Shown: positions 20,694-29,685, counted from the first letter of the stretch. The stretch: DNA of 64,000 nt from Micromonospora ferruginea (GCF_013694245.2 NZ_CP059322.2:988001-1052000); one strand, 5' to 3'. Notes: generated by a model not told the origin, from the letters alone. Numbers and translations are program-made.

Positions 20694-22703
20694 TCAGAAC
20701 TGGATGCTCATGAGGCGGCGCCGGCCGCCGGTCGTGGTCACCTTGGCGACCACGGAGTTGCGGACGGTGGAGCTGAAGCCGAGGCCGGAAAGCTGATCCG
20801 GGGACGGTTCGCACTTGGTGCGGTCGCCCAGGACCTCGAACACCTTGCGGTGCGGTTGCAGGTCGCCGCGGAGGAACTCGTTGTAGATCCCGCGCGTCGG
20901 CTGGTCGTTCACGCACCCCTTCAGGATGAAGAAGTAGTGCCGGTTGCCGACCTCGTTGTCGTCGAAGTAGTTCGGCGAGTACATGACGGTGGACACCGGT
21001 ACGAACTGTTCGGTGGTGATGCCCCACAACTCCTTGCCGGCACTGCCCGGCTGCACGTCCCTACCCGGCCGGAAAGCGGTGATGACCCCGCCGGCCACCG
21101 TCATCCGGCCCACCTCGACGGTCTCCTTCTGGCCGACCGCGCGCTCGTGGCGGTAATTCTCGATCTTCCCGTTGCTCTCGGTCTCGATCACGAAGCCGAC
21201 CTGGCTGCTGTCCCGCTTGCGGTACTGGTTCACCTCGATCCGGTACTCACCGTCGGGGACACGGTCGGACCAGGTGACGTTCTCCACCGGCTCGCGGGAG
21301 AGCGTCCCGCCGGCGTTCATGTCGACGTCCAGCTTGTTGCGCTTCTCCTGGTACCAGATGTGGTCGCCGTTGGGTTCGTAGACGTGCAGGTCCAGGTCGT
21401 CGTGGTTGAACCAGGACAGGCTCACCCGCAGCCTGCCGGTGACGTTGCCGCCGGCCCGCTTGACCCGCTCCCTGATCGAGTCGGTGACGTTGCCGCCGTA
21501 GGACCAGCCGAAGTCGTTGTCCCACGTGAACAACCGCGGAGCCGCCGGGTGCCGGCCGGTGGTGAGGCTGACGAGGTGCGGCTCGTGGGAGTTGGCGACC
21601 CACAGGTCGACGGTGGCGGCGCCGGGCAGGACGTCCTTCACGAAGGAGACCACGGGGATCTCCTCCGGCTTGGCGTCGCGAAGGAGCGCACCTGACGACC
21701 GGGGGGTGGCCGCCTGCATGAGCAGCCCTTCGATGCCGTCCTTCATCCGCGGCTGGGTGTCGTTGTCGACCCACAGCACGTTGGTGACCGACACGTCGGA
21801 CAGCCGGGCGAACCGTCGCTGCAACGACTCCTCGATGCCCAGCTCGGCGATGGTCTTCATGGCGGCCTTGACCATGCCCGGGGTGATCAACGCCGTGGGG
21901 CGCCGGTAGTTCTGCGGCGCCACCTTCGCCTCGAACGACCGGACCGCCTGCTCCAGGTCGACGCCCGCGGAGAGATCCTGGACGAGGGTGCCGATCACCG
22001 TGTTGCGGAGACGGGCCGCCGGGTTCATGGCGTTGGCGAAGACGAAGGCACGTCGGTCGGCGGCCTGGTTCCACCGGCTCTGCAGCGAGCGGAACTCGGT
22101 CAGCGCCCGGCGATGCTCCGCGCCGCGGTAGAGGGCGTTGCCGTCGACGAGGTCGACGACGGTGTCCAGAGCGGGCCGGGTCAGCTCGGCCAGGCCGCGC
22201 TGGAAGACCTGCACCGCGGCGTCGAAGGAGCCCTGCGCCGCGCCGACGTCCTCGGTGCGGTGCCGCTCCTCCACCCGGCCGTGCAGGTGGTGCCACACCT
22301 CGACCTGGCCGTCGCGCAGGGTCCGGGTGGTCTTCGTGCCGTACTGCGGCTGAGCGGACCGGAAGACGGTGGACAACGGCAGCGACAGCACGAACTCGTC
22401 CAGAGCGGCGGCGACGACGGAGAAGACCGGGTCGGACGCCGACACCCCGGACCAGACCGTACGGACGCGCCCGTCGCGGATCTCGACGACGTTGCCGAAG
22501 TGCTTGATGAAGCCGCGGCAGGTCGAGCAGTCGTACTCGGATCGCTCGCGGAAGCGCGGATTGGTGCCGGCGGGGAAGGAGTCGAGGAAGGTGAGCCAGA
22601 GCGAGTCCCGGTCGAGACCGTCGCCGACGGCGTACAACTCGTTCCTGGACATCGTGGACAGGCGCGACGTCACATCAGCCACGAACTGCTGGAAATCACC
22701 CAC
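20694..22703 (-). CDS. Large protein of unknown function with a Cys pair and a YfaP/DUF2135-like beta domain
   Basis: The 669-residue cytosolic protein has no signal peptide or membrane segment. An N-terminal region (about 1-130) contains CSTCRGFIKHFGNVVEI, a CxxC pair. A mostly helical middle (about 150-370) follows. Near residues 440-530 comes SWFNHDDLDLHVYEPNGDHI with DGEYRIEVNQY, which resembles the DUF2135/YfaP beta-sandwich that binds calcium through DxDLH-type Asp residues. GTG 22703 is chosen because AAGGGGGA lies 7 nt upstream; the open frame extends 27 codons further without a better site. The C-terminus (KGCVNDQPTRGIYNEFL) is also unassigned. It is paired with the small gene downstream. 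Confidence 0.7.
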   Translation of the reverse strand: MGDFQQFVADVTSRLSTMSRNELYAVGDGLDRDSLWLTFLDSFPAGTNPRFRERSEYDCSTCRGFIKHFGNVVEIRDGRVRTVWSGVSASDPVFSVVAAALDEFVLSLPLSTVFRSAQPQYGTKTTRTLRDGQVEVWHHLHGRVEERHRTEDVGAAQGSFDAAVQVFQRGLAELTRPALDTVVDLVDGNALYRGAEHRRALTEFRSLQSRWNQAADRRAFVFANAMNPAARLRNTVIGTLVQDLSAGVDLEQAVRSFEAKVAPQNYRRPTALITPGMVKAAMKTIAELGIEESLQRRFARLSDVSVTNVLWVDNDTQPRMKDGIEGLLMQAATPRSSGALLRDAKPEEIPVVSFVKDVLPGAATVDLWVANSHEPHLVSLTTGRHPAAPRLFTWDNDFGWSYGGNVTDSIRERVKRAGGNVTGRLRVSLSWFNHDDLDLHVYEPNGDHIWYQEKRNKLDVDMNAGGTLSREPVENVTWSDRVPDGEYRIEVNQYRKRDSSQVGFVIETESNGKIENYRHERAVGQKETVEVGRMTVAGGVITAFRPGRDVQPGSAGKELWGITTEQFVPVSTVMYSPNYFDDNEVGNRHYFFILKGCVNDQPTRGIYNEFLRGDLQPHRKVFEVLGDRTKCEPSPDQLSGLGFSSTVRNSVVAKVTTTGGRRRLMSIQF

Positions 22704-22897
22704 CGCTTCATCCCCCTTGATCGCCGGTGATCTTACGGAGCGAATGCCGAGCGGAGGTAGGCGTTTCCGGCCGGCGGTCGACATGGCGATGGTGCGGCGT
22801 CGATGGAGTGGCCCGACGCCTTGTGCGGGCCACGTCCAACGGTGTGATCGGAACGTCCGCTGTCACCGACCCCGCACGACGGAGGTTGCCGCCGGCG

Positions 22898-23377
22898 TCA
22901 CACCGGGGCCTGGGCGAGGTCACGGTCGGCGGTGGCGCGAACGGTCCGCGGCCAGGTCCATGCGGCGCGCAGGATGAAGGCCAGGAGCAGCAGCTCGAGC
23001 CCGATGGAGAAGGCGTAGAAGTAGAGGTAGGTCCAGGACTCGCCGTCCGCGTTGTACACCGTGACGGGGATGTAGAGCGCGGCCACGACGAGGTTGGTGG
23101 CGCGGTTGACCCGGGCGGGGAGTGCCATGGAGAGCAGGATCATGAGGATCGGGACGGCCATGAGCGTGAGCGCGAGGGCGACGAAGGTCGGGCCGGTGTC
23201 GAACTCGTGAACGACGCCGCCCAGGATCTCGTTGACGAAGCCGGGCTTGTACAGGGCGAGGTAGTCGACGTAGATGTAGAGGAACATGAAGCTGGCCCAG
23301 GCCGCGGCGAGCTTCGCCTGGACCGGGAGGTGCGACTCCTGGAGCGCACGGGCTGGTGTGTCGGTTCTGGTCATCAC
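22898..23377 (-). CDS. DUF6326 family four-helix membrane protein
   Basis: The 159-residue protein has four hydrophobic segments. Conserved stretches are FMFLYIYVDYLALYKPG, LMAVPILMILLSMALPARVNR and AFILRAAWTWPR. This matches my recollection of DUF6326, a small membrane family without a known function. It is divergent from a two-component system that may control it, although the sequence does not show this directly. Confidence 0.8.
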   Translation of the reverse strand: MMTRTDTPARALQESHLPVQAKLAAAWASFMFLYIYVDYLALYKPGFVNEILGGVVHEFDTGPTFVALALTLMAVPILMILLSMALPARVNRATNLVVAALYIPVTVYNADGESWTYLYFYAFSIGLELLLLAFILRAAWTWPRTVRATADRDLAQAPV

Positions 23378-23560
23378 GTCTCCGGTGTGCTGGTGTCAGC
23401 CGGGTCGGCTCACTCGATGTCCTCACTATGAGCAGCGCCGACGGCTGCCACATCCGCTCGCGGGCTCGCCCTTTCCCGGTCCCCGGCACGAGAAATCCGC
23501 CGTACTTTCGGCTGATTCGCCCGTGCGGCGGTCCCCCTACGTTGTCCGGGAGGGGGACGC

Positions 23561-24694
23561 ATGGTTGCTGGGTTCTGGGCTGAGCCTCGCCCCGCAGGCC
23601 CGCCGGCGCGGGTCTGGCGGGACTGGGCGTTGTCCTCGGCCCTTGTCGTGATCTCGCTCGTCGAGCTGCTGCTGCGCGACGACCGGGCCTGGGCGCCGCT
23701 GCTGGTCGGCGTCAGCGTCGTGGTGGCGGCGTGCCTGCTGTGGCGACGCACGCGGCCGCTGGCCGCCGTCACCGTGGCCTTCGGAACCGTCCTCGCGTTC
23801 GACATCGCGCGGATCGCGGTCATCGACACCACCGGTCTGCTGGGCATCGCCGGGCTGCTGGTGCTGCCCTACGCCCTGCTGCGCTGGGGAGCGGGTCGAG
23901 AGGCCGCCCTCGGGCTCGGCGTCATCCTCGTCTGGCTACCCGTCACCCTCGTCGCGGACCCGACCTCACCTGCCGAGAAGGTCGCCGGCTACGGTTTCTT
24001 CCTGTTCTCGGCCGCGCTCGGTGCGGCGGTGCGGTACCGCACCAGAAGCCGCGACCGCGACATCGAGCAGGTGCGGCTCCACCAGCGCAACGAACTCGCC
24101 CGCGAGCTGCACGACACGGTCGGCCACCGCGTCCTGGCCATCGCCGTCCAGGCGCAGGCGGGTCGCGCGCTGTCCGCCGCGGATCCGGAGCGCGCGCTGG
24201 CCACCCTGGTCACCATCGAGGAAGAGGCGTCCCGGACACTCAAGGAGATGCGCGCCCTCGTGGGTGTGCTGCGCGACGGGACGGACGCCGATCTCGCCCC
24301 CCGGCGAGGGGTGGCGGACGTCGAACGACTCGCGCGTCCCGGCGGTGAGGTGCTGGGCGTCCGCGTGCGGGTCGCCGGGGACGTCGAGGCCGTGGAGCCG
24401 GCTGTCGGCACCGCCGTCTACCTGATCGCCGCCGAGGCGGTCACCAACGCGACCCGCCATGCCTCCGGCGCCACCGGGGTCACCGTCGACGTCACCGCGT
24501 CCCGCAACCGGGTGCACCTGCGGGTGCGCGACGACGGCGAGGCGGCGACGGCCGGCTCCCCGCACGCCGGCTACGGGCTGCGCGGCATGGCCGAGCGGGC
24601 GAGCCTGCTCGGCGGCACCCTCCGGGCGGGACCCGACCCGGACGGCGGCTGGAGCGTCGACGCCTCGCTGCCGCGGAGAGGACGGGCGTCATGA
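23561..24694 (+). CDS. NarL-type two-component sensor histidine kinase
   Basis: The 377-residue kinase has about five N-terminal membrane helices (to about 160). A HisKA_3 dimerisation helix follows with NELARELHDTVGHRV, whose His near residue 185 is the phosphorylation site. The ATPase domain has EAVTNATRHASG (N box) and GYGLRGMAERASLLGG (G box). With no extracellular loop of size, it probably senses a membrane-related signal. A GGAGGGGG site precedes the ATG by 5 nt. It overlaps the response-regulator gene by 4 nt (ATGA). Confidence 0.93.
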   Translation: MVAGFWAEPRPAGPPARVWRDWALSSALVVISLVELLLRDDRAWAPLLVGVSVVVAACLLWRRTRPLAAVTVAFGTVLAFDIARIAVIDTTGLLGIAGLLVLPYALLRWGAGREAALGLGVILVWLPVTLVADPTSPAEKVAGYGFFLFSAALGAAVRYRTRSRDRDIEQVRLHQRNELARELHDTVGHRVLAIAVQAQAGRALSAADPERALATLVTIEEEASRTLKEMRALVGVLRDGTDADLAPRRGVADVERLARPGGEVLGVRVRVAGDVEAVEPAVGTAVYLIAAEAVTNATRHASGATGVTVDVTASRNRVHLRVRDDGEAATAGSPHAGYGLRGMAERASLLGGTLRAGPDPDGGWSVDASLPRRGRAS

Positions 24695-25347
24695 CCATCC
24701 GCGTGCTGGTCGCCGACGACCAGGACATCGTCCGGGCGGGGCTCTGCATGATCCTGGACGCCCAACCGGGGATCACCGTCGTCGGTGAGGCCGCCGACGG
24801 CCGCCGGGCGATCGCCATGGCCCGTGCGCTGCGTCCCGACGTGTGCCTGCTGGACATCCGCATGCCCGAGGTCGACGGCATCGAAGCCACCCGCCAGCTC
24901 GCCGGGGCCGACGTCGCCGATCCGCTGGCCGTCGTGGTCATCACCACCTTCGATCTTGACGAGTACGTCCACGGCGCGCTGAAGGCGGGTGCCCGGGGCT
25001 TCCTCCTCAAGGACGCCGGCGCCGAGATGCTCACCCAGGCCGTCCATGCCGCCGCCCGCGGTGACGCCCTGATCGCACCGAACATCACCGCGAGGCTCCT
25101 GTCGTCCTTCGCGAACAGCCGCTCGCGCCCGGTGCCACCCGAGCCGGTCGAGCCGCTGACCGCCCGCGAGGAACAGGTCCTGCTGGCCGCCGCCCGCGGG
25201 CGGACCAACAGCGAGATCGGCGATGAGCTGTCGATCAGCCTCAGCACCGTCAAGACCCACATCGCCGCCCTGATGCGTAAGCTCAACGCCCGCAACCGCG
25301 TCGAGATCGTCATGTGGGCCTACGAGACACGCCGCGTCGGCGCCTGA
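24691..25347 (+). CDS. LuxR/NarL-family response regulator
   Basis: The 218-residue regulator has a receiver domain (phosphoacceptor Asp in CLLDIRMPEVDG, near residue 54; conserved Lys in LLKDAG) and a C-terminal LuxR helix-turn-helix (LTAREEQVLLAAARGRTNSEIGDELSISLSTVKTH). It is translationally coupled to the kinase. Targets are unknown; the divergent DUF6326 gene is the nearest candidate. Confidence 0.95.
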   Translation: MTIRVLVADDQDIVRAGLCMILDAQPGITVVGEAADGRRAIAMARALRPDVCLLDIRMPEVDGIEATRQLAGADVADPLAVVVITTFDLDEYVHGALKAGARGFLLKDAGAEMLTQAVHAAARGDALIAPNITARLLSSFANSRSRPVPPEPVEPLTAREEQVLLAAARGRTNSEIGDELSISLSTVKTHIAALMRKLNARNRVEIVMWAYETRRVGA

Positions 25348-25498
25348 TCGGCGCGACGACACCAGCCGCTCCTCGACCGCACCCGAACAGCGGATATCCG
25401 CGCCGGCAGTCGTCAACCGGACTGTGTCGGCCGCCGGCCGGGGCGCATCGTGAGAGCTGGACACCCCTGCTGGAGGTTGGTGCGAGAGGGAGGCCGTC

Positions 25499-26341
25499 AT
25501 GGAGCTCGATCGGCGGTTGGCGCAGGACCCACCGGAACGCAGCGCGAGCGAGGTGGTCGGCCCCCGTCTGCTGGGCCGGGTGTACCGGCCGGACCCGCGG
25601 GACTGGTCCCTGCCGCGGCTGATGGAGATCGCCGAGCCGCCGGCTTCCATCCGGCAGCGGACGATCGAGCAGGTGCTGGGCGAGACCACCTACTTCACCG
25701 ACTGGCGGGCGTACCTCGTCTTCTGGCGCTGGCTCAAGAAGCAGGCCGGCGGGACCCCACCCGGGCCGGGCCCGACGCCGGGTGGTGACGCGGCCCCGGC
25801 CTGGCAGTTGCCGATCCAGTTGGACCAGGGCGACACCGGGCACTGCGTCGGCTTCGGCTGGACGGGCTGGGTGGACGCCACGCCGGTCCCCGGGGAGTTC
25901 CAGAACGCCGACGCGCACGCGCTGTACTACGAGTGCAAGGTGATCGACGGCGAGCCGCGGGCGGAGAACGGCTCGACCGTCCGGTCCGGTGCGCTGGCGC
26001 TGCGCAACCGGGGCCGGCTCGCGGCGTTCGCGTTCGCCGGCTCGCTGGCCGAGATCGACCAGTGGATCAACTCCCAGGGCTCGGTGGTGGTCGGCACCAA
26101 CTGGACCGACGACATGTTCCACCCGGACGCCGACGGCTACGTGAAGCCGACCGGCAAGGTGGCCGGAGGGCACTGCTACGTGATGCTGGACCGGCTGGAC
26201 TCCGAGCAGGCGTACCTGTTCCAGAACTCGTGGGGGAGCGGCTGGGGCCAGCGCGGCCGATTCAAGATCAAGTGTGCGGACTTCGAGGGTCTGCTCTCCG
26301 CCGACGGTGAGGCGTGCTGCGCCGCCGAGCTTCCGCACTGA
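25499..26341 (+). CDS. Papain-like (C1 family) cysteine protease, apparently cytosolic
   Basis: The 280-residue protein has an N-terminal 90-residue region with a Pro/Gly linker (near 85-97). A C1 peptidase domain follows: LDQGDTGHCVGFGWTGW carries the oxyanion Gln and catalytic Cys (near 118), GGHCYVMLD the catalytic His (near 224) and FQNSWGSGWG the Asn. All triad residues are present. No signal peptide or membrane anchor is visible, unlike most bacterial homologues that are exported, so it may act inside the cell. GAGGG lies upstream of the ATG. The gene stands alone. Confidence 0.85.
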   Translation: MELDRRLAQDPPERSASEVVGPRLLGRVYRPDPRDWSLPRLMEIAEPPASIRQRTIEQVLGETTYFTDWRAYLVFWRWLKKQAGGTPPGPGPTPGGDAAPAWQLPIQLDQGDTGHCVGFGWTGWVDATPVPGEFQNADAHALYYECKVIDGEPRAENGSTVRSGALALRNRGRLAAFAFAGSLAEIDQWINSQGSVVVGTNWTDDMFHPDADGYVKPTGKVAGGHCYVMLDRLDSEQAYLFQNSWGSGWGQRGRFKIKCADFEGLLSADGEACCAAELPH

Positions 26342-26379
26342 CCTCGATGCTCGCCGCTGGCGGGCGGGCGGCTTCCCGA

Positions 26380-26420
26380 CGGGTGCGCCGGGTCGGCGGC
26401 GGGCCGGCCCGGCACACCCG
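26380..26420. terminator. Hairpin terminator between convergent genes
   Basis: CGGGTGCGCCGGG (26380-26392) pairs with 26408-26420 at 12 of 13 positions around a 15-nt loop. It lies between the protease and RidA genes. Confidence 0.65.
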
Positions 26421-26451
26421 GTCCGCGTCGTCACGGGTCGACCGTGACGGG

Positions 26452-26871
26452 TCAGGTGCGGCCGACGACGGCGGTCACCTTGATCTCGACGCGCATGTTC
26501 GGCGCGGCCAGCGTCGCGACGCCGAGCATGGTCCAGATGGGCGACCGGTCGCCCATCCGCTTGCGGAACTGCTCGATCATGACCGGGGCGTGCACCTCGC
26601 CGAGGACGTCGGGGGAGTCCGAGGCGTGGAAGGAGTCGACGGAGACGACGTCCCGCCAGGTGGCTCCGGCCGTGGCCAGGGTGCGCTCGACGTTGTCGAA
26701 GGCCCGGACGATCTCCTCCTCGATCGACTCGGGGAAGGCCAGTCGGTCGTCCCAGCCGCCCTGGCCGGAGATGTCGACCCGGTCGCCGATCCGGACGGCC
26801 TGGTGGTAGTGCCGGTTCTCCAGCATCCACAGGCCGTAGCCGGGCGTGTCGAAGAACTGTGGCTCAGTCAT
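26452..26871 (-). CDS. RidA/YjgF family protein
   Basis: The 139-residue protein is a Rid-family trimer subunit. VDISGQGGWDDRLAFPESIEEEIVRAFDNVERTLATAG and FRKRMGDRSPIWTMLGVATLAAPNMRVEIKVTAVV match the family core. Family members deaminate reactive enamines or imines. The usual substrate-binding Arg near the C-terminus is represented by the R in NMRVEIK. It is divergent from a MarR regulator that has two operator-like repeats in the shared promoter region, so it is very likely controlled by it. Confidence 0.85.
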   Translation of the reverse strand: MTEPQFFDTPGYGLWMLENRHYHQAVRIGDRVDISGQGGWDDRLAFPESIEEEIVRAFDNVERTLATAGATWRDVVSVDSFHASDSPDVLGEVHAPVMIEQFRKRMGDRSPIWTMLGVATLAAPNMRVEIKVTAVVGRT

Positions 26872-26889
26872 GCTCTTCTCCTGTCTATG

Positions 26890-26937
26890 ACTTCATGCTT
26901 GAAGTCAACGTAGCACGAATAACTTCAAGCATGAAGT
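26890..26937. promoter_or_regulatory. Two MarR-type operators in the RidA/MarR divergent promoter
   Basis: ACTTCATGCTTGAAGT (26890-26905) and ACTTCAAGCATGAAGT (26922-26937) are exact reverse complements of each other. Each is also palindromic in its outer six bases (ACTTCA/TGAAGT). Centre-to-centre spacing is 32 bp, about three helical turns, so two dimers would bind the same face. This is a textbook layout for a MarR repressor controlling itself and its divergent neighbour. Confidence 0.8.
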
Positions 26938-26962
26938 GATGCCGGCTGGGTATCGTGTCGGC

Positions 26963-27481
26963 ATGGCCACCACCGCCACCCCCGGTCCCGACGGCGAGCA
27001 CGCCGACCGGGCGCTCTGGCTCTCGCCGGAGGAGAAGGACGCCTGGACCGGCCTGGCCTCGCTGGTCCTGCTGCTGCCCGGCCGGCTGGAGACGCCCCTG
27101 CAGCAGGCGGCCGGCCTGAGCCTGTTCGACTACCTGACCCTCAGCCACATGTCCGAGGCGCCGGACCGACGCCTACGGATGAGTGAACTCGCCTACCTGG
27201 CCAACGGCTCGTTGTCCCGCCTCTCCAACGTGGTCAAGCGGTTCGAGCAGCGCGGTTGGGTGGAGCGCTTCCCCGACCCGGGGGACCGCCGGTACACGAT
27301 CGCCACCCTCACCGACGCCGGCTACGACGTCGTCGTCGCCGCCGCGCCCGCGCACGTGCGCTCGGTGCGGCGGTACGTGCTCGACCCCCTCACCCCCGCC
27401 GACCGACGCGCGCTGATGCGCATCGCCACCAAGCTCAAGGTCCGGCCGGTCGACCTCGCCGAGGAGACGGCCGGTCCCTAG
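26963..27481 (+). CDS. MarR-family transcriptional regulator
   Basis: The protein of about 172 residues has a winged helix with LRMSELAYLANGSLSRLSNVVKRFEQRGWVERF (recognition helix) and a wing containing DPGDRRYTIATLTDAG, the Asp/Arg pair that inserts in the DNA minor groove. Flanking helices form the dimer. ATG 26963 is preferred; earlier starts at 26936/26939 would run into the second operator. It probably represses the ridA-like gene, itself and formerly the decayed oxidoreductase gene downstream. Confidence 0.9.
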   Translation: MATTATPGPDGEHADRALWLSPEEKDAWTGLASLVLLLPGRLETPLQQAAGLSLFDYLTLSHMSEAPDRRLRMSELAYLANGSLSRLSNVVKRFEQRGWVERFPDPGDRRYTIATLTDAGYDVVVAAAPAHVRSVRRYVLDPLTPADRRALMRIATKLKVRPVDLAEETAGP

Positions 27482-27492
27482 CGGCACCCACG

Positions 27493-27925
27493 TCAGGCCG
27501 GCGTCGCGGTCAGGCGTGGGTGGGCGTACGCCGGATAGGTGAGGTAGCCGTCGGCTCGTCGGTGCCGGCCAGGTGCACGTACGCCGGTCCGAGCGGGACG
27601 AGTTCGGCGAGCAGCGCGGCGTACACCTCGTCGGTGTCGGTGTCGGTGTCGATGGCGTCGGCGATGCCGGCGCCGGGCGACAACCGCAACCCGATGCGGT
27701 GCGCGCCGATCGTGGCCGCGACCGCCTCCACGGCGAACCGGATGCGCCCGGAGACGGATCCGCCGCCGCGATGGACTCCACCTCACCCGGCGCCTCGGCC
27801 GTCGACAACGCGCGCGGCGTCGGCACGAGCTGCGGTCCGGTCGGGGTGAACACGTACGTCTCGCGGGCGGCGACCGCGGACCGCCCGGATCTGGTGATCG
27901 GTGAACCGAAGGCCGCCTCCGAACG
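27493..27925 (-). pseudogene. Remnant of an old-yellow-enzyme (NADH:flavin oxidoreductase) gene
   Basis: Minus-strand frames contain pieces of an OYE/alkene reductase in the correct order. FTPTGPQLVPTPRALSTAEAPGEVESI (about 27785-27860) matches the family segment before the catalytic barrel. In another frame, AVEAVAATIGAHRIGLRLSPGAG and YAALLAELVPLGPAYVHLAG (27540-27735) match the later barrel strands. The roughly 60 residues between them, including the active-site HGANGYL region, are missing and the frame changes. It is therefore a deleted and frameshifted relic. MarR regulators often control such reductases, which fits its position. Confidence 0.7.
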
Positions 27926-27981
27926 TTGAAGGCGCAGTCCCGCCCGCCGTGGGGCGGGTCCGGCGAGTGGTGGAGGGTCGA

Positions 27982-29214
27982 ATGCACAGGTGGCAGCGGG
28001 ACGGCGCGAACCGGGCGGTACGCGCCGTCGTGGTCCTCGGTTCGGTCGGGGTCGTGCTCGGAGCGGGGCTGGCCGTCGTGCCCACCGCGCGGGCCGGTTC
28101 CGGCACCACCATCGTCGGCGCCGGTGGTCGATGCGTCGACGTGGCGTGGACGCGGACCGCCAACGGCACACCGATCCAGGTCGCCGACTGCAACGGCACG
28201 ATCGCCCAGGACTGGTCCCACGACGGCTCCGGGTCGGTGCGGGCGCTGGGGAAGTGCCTCGACGTCGCCGGCAGCGTCTGGGCGGACGGCACGCGCATCC
28301 AGTTGTTCGACTGCAACGGCACCGGCGCGCAACAGTGGCGGTTCACCGACGGGCAACTGGTCAACACCGGCTCCGGCAAGTGCCTCGACGCCCCCGGCGA
28401 CGCCGACGGCACGCACCTGCGGCTGTGGACCTGCACCGGCAGCCCGAACCAGCGGTGGAACGTGCCGGGCGCGCCGCGGCCGGCCGGCGGGGCGGGGAAG
28501 AAGGGCGTGAGCACGTGGACCTTCCCCCGCGTCGCCGACGGCGTCCACGCGGTGGGGGCCGGCTGGTACTACGACTGGTCCGCGGACCCGGCGGACGTCC
28601 CGGCGCAGGCGGAGTTCGTACCGATGATCTGGGGAGCCGGCGCGGTCGACGACGGCGAACTCGACACCGCGCGGCGCTCGGGCACCACGCTGCTCGGTTT
28701 CAACGAGCCCGACCTGCCGCAGCAGGCGAACATGAGCGTCGAGCAGGCGCTGGAGCTGTGGCCGCGGCTCGAACGGACCGGTATGCGCCTGGGCAGCCCG
28801 GCCGTCGCGTTCGGTGGCGAGGTCCCCGGCGGGTGGCTGGACCGCTTCCTGAGCGGGGCGCGTCAGCGCGGCATGCGCGTGGACTTCATCGCCCTGCACT
28901 GGTACGGCTCGGACTTCGGCGAGGCCGCCCCGCAACACCTGATGAACTACGTGCAGGCGGTGCACGAGCGCTACGGACTGCCCGTGTGGGTCACCGAGTT
29001 CAGCCTGATCAACTTCGCTGGTCATCCGCGCTACCCGAGCGCCGGGCAGTTGACCGAGTTCGTCCGCCAGGCCACCGCCCGGCTGCAGGCGGCCCCGTAC
29101 GTCGAGCGCTTCGCCCTGTTCGCGCTGCCCGCGTCGGGGGAGACGGCGGCGATCGGCCTGTATCGCGAGGAGGGCGTCCTGACCCCGGCCGGGGACGCGT
29201 ACCGCAGGTCATGA
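27982..29214 (+). CDS. Secreted ricin-lectin - GH128 (endo-beta-1,3-glucanase-like) protein
   Basis: The 410-residue protein has a signal peptide (about 1-40). A beta-trefoil lectin follows (about 41-165, repeats GGRCVDVAWTRTANGTPIQV, GKCLDVAGSVWADGTRIQLF and GKCLDAPGDADGTHLRLW). The C-terminal TIM barrel belongs to glycosyl hydrolase family 128. GFNEPDLPQQANMS carries the acid/base Glu (near 240) and VWVTEFSL the nucleophile Glu (near 339). These enzymes cut beta-1,3-glucans of fungi, oomycetes or algae. A GGAGGG site lies just upstream of ATG 27982. Both catalytic residues are intact. Confidence 0.88.
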   Translation: MHRWQRDGANRAVRAVVVLGSVGVVLGAGLAVVPTARAGSGTTIVGAGGRCVDVAWTRTANGTPIQVADCNGTIAQDWSHDGSGSVRALGKCLDVAGSVWADGTRIQLFDCNGTGAQQWRFTDGQLVNTGSGKCLDAPGDADGTHLRLWTCTGSPNQRWNVPGAPRPAGGAGKKGVSTWTFPRVADGVHAVGAGWYYDWSADPADVPAQAEFVPMIWGAGAVDDGELDTARRSGTTLLGFNEPDLPQQANMSVEQALELWPRLERTGMRLGSPAVAFGGEVPGGWLDRFLSGARQRGMRVDFIALHWYGSDFGEAAPQHLMNYVQAVHERYGLPVWVTEFSLINFAGHPRYPSAGQLTEFVRQATARLQAAPYVERFALFALPASGETAAIGLYREEGVLTPAGDAYRRS

Positions 29215-29317
29215 GTAGAACCGGCGGGAGGGTGAGGTCGCCGTCTTCGCCCTCCCGCCGGCGCGGGACCGGCGAACGTCGGCTGGCGTGGGCCGGCACC
29301 AAGGGCGTCTGTCGGCG

Positions 29318-29685
29318 TCATCCGCGCACCGCGGCGGTGGAGAAGGCCAGATCCGGTTGAATGGTCGGCAGTGCCCACCGCCAGCGGCGGGTCGCGACCG
29401 CATAACCCACATCCCGGTGTTCCAACCACAGCCGCAGCGACTTCGACTGCCCGTGGGCCTCGTCCATCGTCACCCACCCCACCGGCACGCGCGGCCCAGC
29501 ATCCGGCGGGCCATCTGCACCTTCGTGGCGAACTGCACCTCGTCCGGGATCCCGGCGGCCCGACACCGCTCCCGGTTATCGGTCCACGACGTCGGAAGGT
29601 AGAGCTGCCGGTCGATCAGCGCGTGACCCTTCGCCGACCGGTAGGCCAGGAACGTCCTCGACGGTGCCGGGCCGGCCTGGGCCAC
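29318..29685 (-). pseudogene. Fragment of an IS701-type transposase
   Basis: Two adjacent minus-strand frames carry transposase pieces: TFLAYRSAKGHALIDRQLYL with SWTDNRERCRAAGIPDEVQF, then GWVTMDEAHGQSKSLRLWL and EHRDVGYAV after a frameshift near 29485. The order matches the DDE core of IS701-family transposases (the WVTxDExYG segment). Only about 100 of roughly 400 residues remain and no terminal repeats are seen. The rest of 29215-29895 holds no gene. The relic borders the lower-GC TIR operon and may mark its entry point. Confidence 0.7.
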
